NCBI GenBank assembly: GCA_900319105.1
Contig: ONND01000007.1
Span: 1 to 55,530 of the forward strand
Direction of reading: 5' to 3'
DNA: 55,530 nt
Source: an uncultured Bacteroidales bacterium
GTDB taxonomy: Bacteria > Bacteroidota > Bacteroidia > Bacteroidales > Paludibacteraceae
This document shows positions 46,333-54,195 of this stretch, in pieces; within the stretch, counting starts at the first letter, position 1; each line of letters begins with the position of its first letter. The notes under the pieces are model-generated. The model searched no databases and was not told where the DNA came from. It saw only the letters and a list, made by a program, of their open reading frames with translations. The translations under genes and the position numbers were made by a program.

Positions 46333-46820
46333 TCTGCCGCCTGTTGCAATCGTTTTTCGTATTTCTGGATCTCTAAGGACGTACGCGTGATACGTTTCTC
46401 GAGCTCTTTGATGTCGCGAATGACGATCTGCAGGTGTTGCGCCCGCTCCACAGCCTCTTGTTCCCTTCCCTTTAGAACATTGTCGGGGTAGGCTTGTCTT
46501 TTCCCGTTGCGGTAGAGTAGCAACTCTTTGCCGTCGTCACGCACCAGGATACGCAGACCGCTCGGCAAACTCTGTACATAATTGCCGTGGTCCTGGTACT
46601 TGTCGTTTTTCTCGTATTTGAAGAGCATGATCAGGCTGTCGGAAACGGGCAAAAGGGAATCCAGTTGGGCTTCGTAATAAACTAACGAACGCTGCTGCTC
46701 GGTGAGCGAGACCGAGTCCCGCTCATGCTTCTCCGCGCGGTACTGTTCTACTTTCGACGGCTTGTTACATCCCGCCATCACCAGCCCGCATAGGGCTATC
46801 CAAAAAAGACGCTTTCTCAT
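46329..46820 (-). CDS. Lipoprotein with C-terminal coiled coil
   Basis: 163 residues from ATG 46820; the longer frame would lose the lipobox. Lipobox ALCGLVMAGC (Cys 18). The mature part is charged and helical, ending in a coiled coil (EAVERAQHLQIVIRDIKELE, KRITRTSLEIQKYEKRLQQA). Residues of about 108-120 (KRQAYPDNVLKGRE) stem from a worn palindromic insertion. Function unknown. First gene of the minus-strand operon leading to menA. Confidence 0.85.
   Translation of the reverse strand: MRKRLFWIALCGLVMAGCNKPSKVEQYRAEKHERDSVSLTEQQRSLVYYEAQLDSLLPVSDSLIMLFKYEKNDKYQDHGNYVQSLPSGLRILVRDDGKELLLYRNGKRQAYPDNVLKGREQEAVERAQHLQIVIRDIKELEKRITRTSLEIQKYEKRLQQAAE
46461..46496 (-). repeat. Worn palindromic insertion inside the lipoprotein gene
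   Basis: Plus strand TTCCCTTCCCTTTAG, an altered centre, then TCGGGGTAGGCTTG. Ends match the GH53 copy; the centre has lost the palindrome. Confidence 0.65.
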
Positions 46821-46828
46821 AACGACTG

Positions 46829-46859
46829 CAAAGGTAGTATTTTTTTTTGAATTGTGCAA
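46829..46859 (-). promoter_or_regulatory. Promoter of the lipoprotein-ttcA-menA operon
   Basis: Minus strand: TTG (46859-46857), 20-bp spacer, TACCTTTG (46836-46829). Confidence 0.85.
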
Positions 46860-46912
46860 GAAAATTATCAATAATCGTTCCGTAGGATAAGAAAAAGCGA
46901 AGATTTTTTTGT

Positions 46913-46942
46913 CGATGGTCGTTAGTCGATGGTCGATGGACC
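46913..46942. repeat. GTCGATGG-type intergenic repeat
   Basis: Three close units of (G)TCGATGG / TCGTTAG. The reverse complement resembles 3460-3485 and 5229-5253 (CTAACGACTAACGACCATC), so this is a dispersed intergenic sequence. Confidence 0.55.
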
Positions 46943-47041
46943 ACACATTATGGTTCTATTCTTACCATAGCCCTTCTAATCCCTAATGCGAGGGATTTTG
47001 GTGCCGAAATGCAGAAATTAGAACAAAAAGGAAAGAAAAAC

Positions 47042-47072
47042 TTGCATAGTTGAAATAAAAGTTGTACCTTTG
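47042..47072 (+). promoter_or_regulatory. Promoter of the metallophosphoesterase gene
   Basis: TTG at 47042-47044, 20-bp spacer, TACCTTTG at 47065-47072, ATG 24 bp downstream. Confidence 0.85.
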
Positions 47073-47095
47073 CCCTCCTTTACAAAAAAAGCGAT

Positions 47096-48634
47096 ATGAA
47101 AAAAATTACCAATCTTTTGTTGATGACCTTGCTGGCACTCTGCATGAGCCTGACAAGTTGTGTTAAAGACCCGGAAGTGGACAATCCTAAAGAAAAAGAC
47201 CCAGACTTCAAGTACATTATGTTGATGAGCGACATCCACGTGATGGCTCCCCAACTGCTGGAGAAAAGAGGCTCGGCCTATGAGAAGTATCTGAGTCAGG
47301 ACCCCAAACTGTTGGAATACAGCGGCGAGGTGTTGGAATATCTGGTAGGAGAGACGCTCCAGCGTAACCCTGACCTTGTCATCATCCCGGGAGACCTGAC
47401 GAAAGACGGTGAACTGGTGAGCCCTCAGTTGGTGGTGAGTGTTCTCGCAAAACTGCGCAGTGCCGGCATTCCGGTAATAGTAGTGCCGGGAAATCACGAC
47501 ATTGACAATCCGGAGGGCTATTACTTTGACGGCGACAACATGCGCCCGGCAGCACGCACATCGCCCGAGCAGTTTGCGGCGCTCTATGCGGACTTCGGCT
47601 ACAACCAGGCGTACGCCAAAGACCCCGCCTCCCTCTCCTTCGTCTGTGAACCGCTGAAAGGACTCGTCTTGCTGTGCATCGACACCGATAAGTATGAAGA
47701 AAATCGCTACATCGATAAAGGCGACACGATTAACTATAACCAGACTGCAGGCCGTATTCGTCCGGCTACGCTGACCTGGATGCTGGCGGAAGCGGACAAA
47801 GCCCGCGAGTTGGGAAAGCAGGTGGTGCTCGTACAACACCATAACATCGTACAGCACTACGATGCACAAGGTGCCCTCCAAGGTGATTACATCATTGCTG
47901 ACTACGAGAATGTAAGCAAGCAGCTGATGGCGCATGGCATCCACTTGGCTTTTACAGGCCATTCGCATCTCCAAGACATTGCCCAATATCGTACCATAGC
48001 AGATAATAACCAACTCGACAGCCTGATTGATGTATCTACAGGATCCTCTATCTCTTACCCCAACCCCTGGCGCACGATCAAGGTGAGCAATGACTTCACG
48101 GAGTGGCAGATCAAGACCGGGTACGTGACGACCATACCTTCGCTCAGTAACGTGCAATCGACGTGTTACAAAAGCCTCCACGATAATTTCAAAGGAGGAC
48201 TGGGCTGGCATATCAAAGATGGATGGAGCAGCATAGATAAAAATCGTTCTCAGCTGGAAGCATTAGGCTTACCAAAGGGATTCTTTCCTCAAACGCCTGA
48301 AGAATTGACGGAACTGCTGACGACATACCTCGGCGATCAGTTGGCCGGGATTTTTATGATTTATAACGAGGGCAACGAGTGGAAGAATCCCCAAGCATCG
48401 GCACTGGAACTTCAACTGAAGAGCAATTTGGAGAAGTTGCTGCGTGACAGGGCGGCAGTAGTTGGCTTGGATGATACGCAGACCGCAGGTCTTGTCATTC
48501 TCTTCAATACCATGTACAGCGCGAATTTTGAGCCGGGATTGAAGAGTATGTTGACAGATATTAACCAGTACATCGCCCCTGATAGGAAAAGCCGAACGGA
48601 CGACCTCAACGTGGTCTTGCGTATAGGCCGATAA
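47096..48634 (+). CDS. Calcineurin-type metallophosphoesterase lipoprotein
   Basis: 512 residues. Lipobox LCMSLTSC (Cys 19). Metallophosphoesterase motifs in order: DIHV (about 45), PGDLTKDGE, VVPGNHDIDNP, QHHNIVQHY and FTGHSHLQDIA. The C-terminal 170 residues are helical and not recognised. It likely faces the periplasm or cell surface; substrate unknown. Single-gene unit. Confidence 0.92.
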   Translation: MKKITNLLLMTLLALCMSLTSCVKDPEVDNPKEKDPDFKYIMLMSDIHVMAPQLLEKRGSAYEKYLSQDPKLLEYSGEVLEYLVGETLQRNPDLVIIPGDLTKDGELVSPQLVVSVLAKLRSAGIPVIVVPGNHDIDNPEGYYFDGDNMRPAARTSPEQFAALYADFGYNQAYAKDPASLSFVCEPLKGLVLLCIDTDKYEENRYIDKGDTINYNQTAGRIRPATLTWMLAEADKARELGKQVVLVQHHNIVQHYDAQGALQGDYIIADYENVSKQLMAHGIHLAFTGHSHLQDIAQYRTIADNNQLDSLIDVSTGSSISYPNPWRTIKVSNDFTEWQIKTGYVTTIPSLSNVQSTCYKSLHDNFKGGLGWHIKDGWSSIDKNRSQLEALGLPKGFFPQTPEELTELLTTYLGDQLAGIFMIYNEGNEWKNPQASALELQLKSNLEKLLRDRAAVVGLDDTQTAGLVILFNTMYSANFEPGLKSMLTDINQYIAPDRKSRTDDLNVVLRIGR

Positions 48635-48693
48635 TATTACCCCCAAAAATTAAAGATTTTCGGGGCCCCCATAAGGACATATACTAAGCACCG

Positions 48694-48825
48694 CGGACAT
48701 TTTTTGAGAACCGCTAAAACGGTTTCCTGTTTTGCCCATACAAATACCATCTTATGCAAGCATAGCTATTATTTGTCTGTGCTAAACAGATAAAATTTCA
48801 TTTTATTTTTCAAAAAAAATGTCCG
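48694..48825. other. Inverted-repeat element S6 directly before a promoter
   Basis: CGGACATTTTTTG (48694-48706) is complementary to CAAAAAAAATGTCCG (48811-48825) apart from two extra A. TATGCAAGCATA lies inside at 48753-48764, as in the element at 16798-16923, and small hairpins ACCG/CGGT and TCTGT/ACAGA flank it. The right arm ends 4 bp before the promoter. 48635-48693 holds a weak CCCC/GGGG hairpin and nothing else. Confidence 0.6.
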
Positions 48826-48829
48826 AACG

Positions 48830-48861
48830 TTTGCGTATGTGCAATTTTTGTAGTAACTTTG
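48830..48861 (+). promoter_or_regulatory. Promoter of the RhuM gene
   Basis: TTTG at 48830-48833, 20-bp spacer, TAACTTTG at 48854-48861. The 100-nt leader has hairpins CCTCCC/GGGAGG and the palindrome ATTTCACATGTGAAAT. Confidence 0.85.
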
Positions 48862-48960
48862 CACCCGAAACGTCCTCCCGACGGAACGGGAGGAGTGGTC
48901 TCCGCCGAGGAGGGTAAACATTTCACATGTGAAATTTGTGCCCACATGATACCTAAGAAT

Positions 48961-49803
48961 ATGAAAGACGAAATAGTTTTATATCAACCCAACGAGCAAT
49001 TCCAATTGGAAGTGCAGTTGAAAGACGAGACCGTATGGCTCACTCAGCCGCAAATAGCAGCCTTGTTTGGTGTCCAAAGACCTGCTGTCACCAAACATCT
49101 TCGTAATATCTTCCAAGAGGGAGAACTAGACCCAAATTCAGTTAGTTCCATTTTGGAACATACTGCCGCAGATGGCAAGGTTTATAGCACGCAGTTCTAT
49201 AACTTAGACGCCATATTATCAGTAGGTTATCGCGTTAATAGCAAGAATGCGACATTGTTCCGTAGATGGGCAAATCAAGTATTAAAGGACTACTTGTTAC
49301 GCGGCTATGCCGTTAATCAACGTTTGCTGAATATTGAAAACCAATTGGTGTCGCAGCAGAAACAATTAGCGCAACACCAAGAACAGATAGATTTCTTTGT
49401 GCGTACATCACTACCACCCGTTGAAGGTATCTTTTATGATGGTCAGATTTTTGATGCTTACACGTTTGTAAATGATCGAATCCGCGAAGCAAAGAAACGT
49501 ATTATCCTCATTGATAACTATGTAGATGATAGCGTATTGAAGATGTTGGATAAACGTGCGAAAGGAGTTTCTGCAAAAGTATATACCAAGTTTTTTACAC
49601 CGCAGTTGTCCCTTGATTTCGACAAGCACAACGCACAATACGAGCCTATTGAGGTAGAGCAGTTTGACCGCTCGCATGATAGGTTCTTATGCATTGACGA
49701 GACGGTCTATCATATTGGCGCATCGCTCAAAGATTTAGGCAAGAAATGGTTTGCTTTTAGCAGAATGGAGCAAACAACGACTGAACTATTGAATAAGATG
49801 TAA
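48961..49803 (+). CDS. RhuM-family virulence-type protein
   Basis: 280 residues from ATG 48961. N-terminal RhuM DNA-binding-like domain: VWLTQPQIAALFGVQRPAVT, KHLRNIFQEGELDPNSVSSI and TQFYNLDAILSVGYRVNSKN. C-terminal region: FDAYTFVNDRIREAKKRIIL, IDNYVDDSVLKMLDKRAKGV and HDRFLCIDETVYHIGASLKD, the last resembling a half phospholipase-D motif. Often found beside restriction systems and in mobile islands; the role is unknown. Longer frames upstream run through the leader hairpins. Repeat R follows its stop. Confidence 0.9.
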   Translation: MKDEIVLYQPNEQFQLEVQLKDETVWLTQPQIAALFGVQRPAVTKHLRNIFQEGELDPNSVSSILEHTAADGKVYSTQFYNLDAILSVGYRVNSKNATLFRRWANQVLKDYLLRGYAVNQRLLNIENQLVSQQKQLAQHQEQIDFFVRTSLPPVEGIFYDGQIFDAYTFVNDRIREAKKRIILIDNYVDDSVLKMLDKRAKGVSAKVYTKFFTPQLSLDFDKHNAQYEPIEVEQFDRSHDRFLCIDETVYHIGASLKDLGKKWFAFSRMEQTTTELLNKM

Positions 49804-49840
49804 GATCTTTGATATCACAATTTGTGATTTCAAATAGACC

Positions 49841-49875
49841 GCTGAGCTCAGCAGCGTAAAAAAGTGGTGAAAAAG
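49841..49875 (+). repeat. Short intergenic repeat R, copy 3
   Basis: CAGCGTAAAAAAGTGGTGA at 49852-49870, one base different from copies 1 and 2, followed by the same AAAAAG. Preceded by the palindrome GCTGAGCTCAGC (49841-49852). Confidence 0.75.
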
Positions 49876-49888
49876 AAGAGTTGAACAT

Positions 49889-50053
49889 ATGAAATACACT
49901 ATAGTCATAGAGGAGATTTTGCGTAAAGAGGTGGCTGTTGAGGTAAAAGACGTAGAGGAAGCAGAAGAGATTGTTGAGGCGCTTTATCGCAAAGGGGAGA
50001 TTGTTTTGGACGCAGGTGATTTCATTGGAGAACCGACCATAACATGTAAGTGA
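49889..50053 (+). CDS. Small DpnD/PcfM-like protein
   Basis: 54 residues: MKYTIVIEEILRKEVAVEVK, a short acidic helix (DVEEAEEIVEALYRKGEIVL), then DAGDFIGEPT. The EIVLDAxDFxG ending and the beta-alpha-beta layout match the DpnD/PcfM family, small proteins of phages and conjugative elements, one of which lies in the pneumococcal DpnI cassette. Here it sits between rhuM and a DpnII-type operon. Too short for routine gene calling. GAAGAG lies 7 bp upstream. Confidence 0.8.
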   Translation: MKYTIVIEEILRKEVAVEVKDVEEAEEIVEALYRKGEIVLDAGDFIGEPTITCK

Positions 50054-50137
50054 AAATCGAGAAACATAATTGACATAAAAACATCCGCAGCGGCGGAGTA
50101 AACATATTTATTAATTAGCGTTTGCTATTTGTCTATT

Positions 50138-50293
50138 CGCACTGAAACGTAGGAACTTTCAAGAATAAGCAAATTAGAAAGAACAAAAGCAAACCCGCAG
50201 TTTTTGCGGGCGACTTGTCTTTCTATTGGTGCTATTCCTACGACCACAGTGCGAGCAAGTTTGCCCGCATTTTGCGTTTATATAGGTCGTAGA
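50138..50293 (+). ncRNA. Structured leader element S4 of the DpnII operon
   Basis: Nested helices: CGCACTG (50138-50144) with CAGTGCG (50247-50253); CGTAGGAA (50148-50155) with TTCCTACG (50235-50242); TAGAAAG with CTTTCTA (about 50175-50181 and 50218-50224); CCCGCA (50194-50199) with TGCGGG (50205-50210). Two competing pairings exist: CTACGACC (50238-50245) with GGTCGTAG (50285-50292), and TGCGGGC (50205-50211) with GCCCGCA (50263-50269). Both cannot form with the first set. The layout and several short sequences match the element at 6661-6855. It could be a regulatory leader for the operon or an independent RNA. Confidence 0.55.
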
Positions 50294-50333
50294 AGCAGAA
50301 TAGGAAAGGTAGCAGGCAGTAAAATGCTATCTA

Positions 50334-51245
50334 ATGAAAATCACCGAATCGGTCGCTAAACCATTTATAAAGTGGGTTGGCGGCAAGACACAGCTCATTG
50401 AGCAATTAGAAGCTTTGCTTCCGGCTGATTTTGAGGAATGGAAAGAGGTGACGTACATTGAGCCTTTTGTGGGCGGAGGAGCGATGCTCTTCTATATGTT
50501 ACGTACACACGCCAATATCCAAACAGCCGTTATTAACGACATCAATTCGGATCTGACGACGTGCTACAAGGTGGTGCGCAATCATCCGTCGGAATTGGTG
50601 GAGTCTCTGCGACAGATCCAAGACGAGTATTATGCACTCACGTCTGAAGATGAGCGCAAGGCTTTCTATATGCAGCGGCGTGACGAGTTCAACACGAAAT
50701 CCTTAGACCCGCTCCGTAACACCACACTATTCTTTTTTCTGAACCGTACTTGCTTTAACGGCCTTTATCGTGTCAATAAAGCAGGACTTTTCAACGTGCC
50801 TTTCGGTCGTTATGATCATCCGCAGATATGTGATGCCAAGACGATTTATGCAGATAGTGCGTTATTGCAAAAGGTAGAGATATATACCGGGGACTACCAG
50901 CAAGTTTTTCCTTTTGCACAAGGAAAGACACTCTTTTATTTCGATCCGCCTTACCGTCCTTTGAACAATACCAGCAGTTTTAACGATTATGCGAAAGAGC
51001 CTTTTAATGACCTCGCGCAAGTTCGTCTCAAAGATTTTTGCGACACAGTTGACGCATCCGGCTATCATTTCATGCTGAGCAATTCGGATTGTCAGGATGG
51101 TTTCTTTGATGATCTCTATTCTCCATACATCATTGAGCGTGTTTTTGCATCGCGTAGTATAAATGCGAACCCCAGCAAACGCGGCAAACTGACAGAGATT
51201 TTGGTGCACAATTACAAAGATGTTAAACAAAACCAATTATTCTAA
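50334..51245 (+). CDS. DNA adenine methyltransferase, DpnM/Dam type
   Basis: 303 residues. Class D12 (alpha) N6-adenine methyltransferase, expected target GATC. Motif X-like start KPFIKWVGGKTQLIEQ, AdoMet motif IEPFVGGGAMLFYML, catalytic DPPY in LFYFDPPYRPLNNTSSFN. C-terminus ANPSKRGKLTEILVHNY. First gene of a DpnII-type operon; protects host double-stranded DNA. Confidence 0.95.
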   Translation: MKITESVAKPFIKWVGGKTQLIEQLEALLPADFEEWKEVTYIEPFVGGGAMLFYMLRTHANIQTAVINDINSDLTTCYKVVRNHPSELVESLRQIQDEYYALTSEDERKAFYMQRRDEFNTKSLDPLRNTTLFFFLNRTCFNGLYRVNKAGLFNVPFGRYDHPQICDAKTIYADSALLQKVEIYTGDYQQVFPFAQGKTLFYFDPPYRPLNNTSSFNDYAKEPFNDLAQVRLKDFCDTVDASGYHFMLSNSDCQDGFFDDLYSPYIIERVFASRSINANPSKRGKLTEILVHNYKDVKQNQLF

Positions 51246-51248
51246 ACT

Positions 51249-52127
51249 ATGGCAGCACATACCGAAGAACAATTTGAGATATTTATGTCTCAGTTAAGAA
51301 AAACTAACCAAACATTAGATTATTTTTTCTGCGACTTTAAGAAAATAAAATCAAACGTAGATCGAATAAAGGTAAATCTCAATTTACTAAATAGTTTATT
51401 GACCTCTTCAGATATTAAAAGCACTATAAATTGTATATTTAGGGAATATGGCACAAAGCCTTTTGAGGTGCTAGATATTTTGATTGCGGTAAGAGATAGT
51501 AAGGACGGCGTATGGGTGGTAGAAAAGTCGCCTTTGGACGAACCACAAAAATTATCAAATATGCTTAAAACCCCAGATGGGGTATACACTTTTCTAAAAA
51601 CGACAGGTTTGCTGAATCTATTTCAAAATAAAGATCTTACGAACCTTGTTGATTATGTGTTTGGAATAGAGACGGGAATGGATACCAACGCACGCAAAAA
51701 TAGAAGTGGTCAAATAATGGAAAATGAGATCAGTTCAATTTTAAGATCAAATGGTATCCCTTTCAAAAGTCAAGTAAAATCTATAACTTTCCCAGATTTG
51801 AAAGAGAAATTAGGAAAAGATGTTAAGAAATTTGATTTTTCCATACGTACAGCACACAAAACATACTTATTAGAAGTAAATTTCTATAATGGAGGAGGTT
51901 CTAAGCCGAATGAGGTTGCTCGTGCTTATACAGGTATTGCTCCCAAAATCAATAGTAATCCTAAATATGAATTTGTGTGGATTACAGATGGACAAGGCTG
52001 GTTTGAAGCAAAGCCAGAAATCAAAGCTGCATATGATGTAATTCCTTCTATTTATAATTTAACAAGCCTCCCTGATTTTTTAACAAAGATAAAAGAAGAA
52101 GGTTTAGTCGCCGATAGTTTATTTTGA
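51249..52127 (+). CDS. DpnII-type restriction endonuclease
   Basis: 292 residues, family length. The nuclease centre is FDFSIRTAHKTYLLEVNFYN followed by GGGSKPNEVARAY, matching the DpnII/MboI family (D, E-x-N, GGGSK). Expected to cut unmethylated GATC. AT-richer than its neighbours (Lys, Asn, Ile-rich), which suggests a separate source. Between the two methyltransferase genes, 3 bp after the first and 4 bp before the second. Confidence 0.93.
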   Translation: MAAHTEEQFEIFMSQLRKTNQTLDYFFCDFKKIKSNVDRIKVNLNLLNSLLTSSDIKSTINCIFREYGTKPFEVLDILIAVRDSKDGVWVVEKSPLDEPQKLSNMLKTPDGVYTFLKTTGLLNLFQNKDLTNLVDYVFGIETGMDTNARKNRSGQIMENEISSILRSNGIPFKSQVKSITFPDLKEKLGKDVKKFDFSIRTAHKTYLLEVNFYNGGGSKPNEVARAYTGIAPKINSNPKYEFVWITDGQGWFEAKPEIKAAYDVIPSIYNLTSLPDFLTKIKEEGLVADSLF

Positions 52128-52131
52128 TATA

Positions 52132-53316
52132 ATGCCCACTTATCCTACATACCCCGATTTTCGCATCCTGCAAGGCGATTGCATGGAACGATTGAACGAG
52201 ATAGAGGACAACTCTATCGACGCTATCTTTGCTGATCCGCCGTACTTCCTGAGTAATGGCGGAATAAGCGTGCAAAGCGGCAAGCAAGTGTGCGTGGACA
52301 AAGGCGACTGGGACAAAGGCGGCACACCTGAATACATCTACGAGTTTAATCGCAAATGGCTTGGTCTATGTCGCTCCAAACTGAAAGAAAACGGAACGAT
52401 CTGGATTAGTGGCACGCACCACAACATCCACGTAGTTATGCGCTGCCTGCAAGAATTAGGCTACAAAGTGCTCAATACGATTACTTGGCAGAAAACAGAT
52501 CCGCCACCTAATTTATCATGCAAATATTTTAATTTCTCTACGGAACTCATCATCTGGGCGCGTAAGTCGGAAAAGAAAACGCACAAGTTCAACTACGAGA
52601 CCATGAAGCAACTCAACGGCGGTACGCAGATGACCGATGTGTGGCGTATTCCGGCGGTGGGTTCATGGGAGAAACTGCAAGGCAAACACCCGACACAAAA
52701 GACCTTGCGTCTATTGTATCGAATCATCCTTGCTTCTACCAACGAAGGCGACACCATCCTTGACCCGTTTAGCGGTTCGGGCACGACCGGTATTGCCGCT
52801 AATCTACTCGGACGCAAGTATATTGGTATAGAACAAGATAGTTCCTTTGTGGATTTGTCAATGCGCCGCCGCCAAGCTTTAGAGGATGCGCCGACCCGTA
52901 AAAAGCTCTACGATAAGATGCGTGAAAATGGGCAAGAAGCAACCGTTCTCGTCAACCATATGCGCGAGAAAGACCGCGAACTGGCGATGCAATTAGGCAT
53001 AACGTACACGCGTGCCGGAGATAGTAAAGGTTCGTTGCTTGTGAAAGAAGGCTTTGAGCGTTTGGGGTATATTTGCCTGCATACCAACGGAGAGAATCCG
53101 CAACTATTCAAGCAGACTAACAAAGGCTTTCGGATATATACCGCGAAAGATTTACAGAATATGGGATTTTCTGCCGAGAACGCACCGTATTATGCGGTTT
53201 TCCTCTTTGACCCGAACAAACCTATTCACTTCGACCAAGAGATAGATTTGCACAAAAAGAAATATACCCAAGTGGCACACATTGAGCCGTTACGTAGTTT
53301 TATAACCATAAAATAA
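52132..53316 (+). CDS. DpnA-type methyltransferase with C-terminal extension
   Basis: 394 residues. Beta-class N4/N6 methyltransferase: DPPYFLSNGGISVQSGKQVC (about 36-55) and the AdoMet loop DPFSGSGTTGIAANLLGRKY, GIEQD. In DpnII systems the second methyltransferase (about 268 residues) also works on single-stranded DNA during transformation. Residues from about 265 on (MRENGQEATVLVNHMREKDR to the end) are an extra domain of about 125 residues, not recognised, with GSLLVKEGFERLGYICLHTN and YYAVFLFDPNKPI. Confidence 0.92.
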   Translation: MPTYPTYPDFRILQGDCMERLNEIEDNSIDAIFADPPYFLSNGGISVQSGKQVCVDKGDWDKGGTPEYIYEFNRKWLGLCRSKLKENGTIWISGTHHNIHVVMRCLQELGYKVLNTITWQKTDPPPNLSCKYFNFSTELIIWARKSEKKTHKFNYETMKQLNGGTQMTDVWRIPAVGSWEKLQGKHPTQKTLRLLYRIILASTNEGDTILDPFSGSGTTGIAANLLGRKYIGIEQDSSFVDLSMRRRQALEDAPTRKKLYDKMRENGQEATVLVNHMREKDRELAMQLGITYTRAGDSKGSLLVKEGFERLGYICLHTNGENPQLFKQTNKGFRIYTAKDLQNMGFSAENAPYYAVFLFDPNKPIHFDQEIDLHKKKYTQVAHIEPLRSFITIK

Positions 53317-53396
53317 AAGACCAATTTCCTTCCTCTCATTGTTAATCAAACCGATGGAATAAAGCGATATTCTTATAAAATCATAGAAAAATCTGT

Positions 53397-53423
53397 AAAG
53401 CACCCTATGGGTGCTTTTTTTTT
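53397..53423 (+). terminator. Terminator of the DpnII operon
   Basis: AAAGCACCC (53397-53405), loop TAT, GGGTGCTTT and a T-run. Confidence 0.9.
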
Positions 53424-53535
53424 GCGCATTTATTTCGAGAGGGGTTTTTATTACTCATTACTTCCTTACTTCCTTCTCTTTTATCAAACTTTTCTCTTCC
53501 TTGCGTTTTCAAAAAAGTCTAAAATGAGTTCAAAA

Positions 53536-53563
53536 TTACACAGTTTATTTTAAACTGTATAAT
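53536..53563. promoter_or_regulatory. Palindrome, possible operator
   Basis: ACAGTTTA (53540-53547) and TAAACTGT (53551-53558) with outer ATTA/TAAT. It lies about 20 bp upstream of the promoter for the gene at 53806. Confidence 0.5.
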
Positions 53564-53581
53564 TTGTGATTTTTTGTGTCT

Positions 53582-53612
53582 TTTGGTATTTCAAATAAAT
53601 GTTGTACCTTTG
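53582..53612 (+). promoter_or_regulatory. Promoter of the mobilizable-element genes
   Basis: TTTG at 53582-53585, 19-bp spacer, TACCTTTG at 53605-53612. The leader of about 190 nt contains palindromes GCAGCTGC and TGAAGGCGCCTTCA (53760-53773). 53424-53535 and 53613-53805 hold no gene. Confidence 0.75.
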
Positions 53613-53805
53613 TACGAAAATTCCGAGCTAACCTGAGCAAGTTAATTCACGATATATAGAAAAGTAACCCGTAAACACGCATTCATTATATATGTAGAAA
53701 GCGTCCTAAAAAATTTTTTATTTATTAACCCGCGAGGTTTTGCAGGCTTGCAGCTGCGTTGAAGGCGCCTTCACTGACAAAGCCAAGCATAAATCTCAAA
53801 GGTTT

Positions 53806-54195
53806 ATGACAAAATCAAATCAAAGCCCTGCACCCCAGGCACCCGCTGCGCGTAAGCGCAGAAACACCTATCGTAATCTCGCTATCGAGTTTTACGCCCG
53901 TAATTCATCTTCAGTGCTGGCCATCACCCGTCAGTACTGGCCCAACCAACCCTGGACGTCACAGCCCGAACTGGCGCGTATCCTCTCCCTCAAACTCGGG
54001 TGGCAGGTGGACTATCGCCCACTATCCAAACAACTCAGACGCGTCCATCGCTTCGACGATGCCGTGCGGCAACGCACCTTCCAACTCCTCGCCATGAAGG
54101 AACTTTATGCCCCGAATTTTTCGTGGGACGCATTTTGTATCCGATGGAATTCGCCAACCCCCCAAAAAGTCGTACCTTTGCACCCAAATAAATGA
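53806..54195 (+). CDS. Small basic protein upstream of the RepA-like ATPase
   Basis: 129 residues from ATG 53806; an upstream TTG start lies within palindromes. Basic N-terminus (APAARKRRNTYRNLAIEFYA), then a helical domain of DNA-binding appearance (WTSQPELARILSLKLGWQVD, YRPLSKQLRRVHRFD). No family recognised. It overlaps the ATPase gene by four bases (ATGA), so the two are translated together. The end of the gene holds a TACCTTTG box (54173-54180) without a well-placed -33 element. Confidence 0.65.
   Translation: MTKSNQSPAPQAPAARKRRNTYRNLAIEFYARNSSSVLAITRQYWPNQPWTSQPELARILSLKLGWQVDYRPLSKQLRRVHRFDDAVRQRTFQLLAMKELYAPNFSWDAFCIRWNSPTPQKVVPLHPNK

Noticed and set aside
47018-48211. 397-codon minus-strand frame
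   Set aside because: Antisense of the metallophosphoesterase gene, which has clear motifs, signal peptide and promoter.
54173-54180. Separate promoter for the RepA-like ATPase
   Set aside because: TACCTTTG is present, but no TTG lies about 20 bp upstream and the gene overlaps the preceding one.
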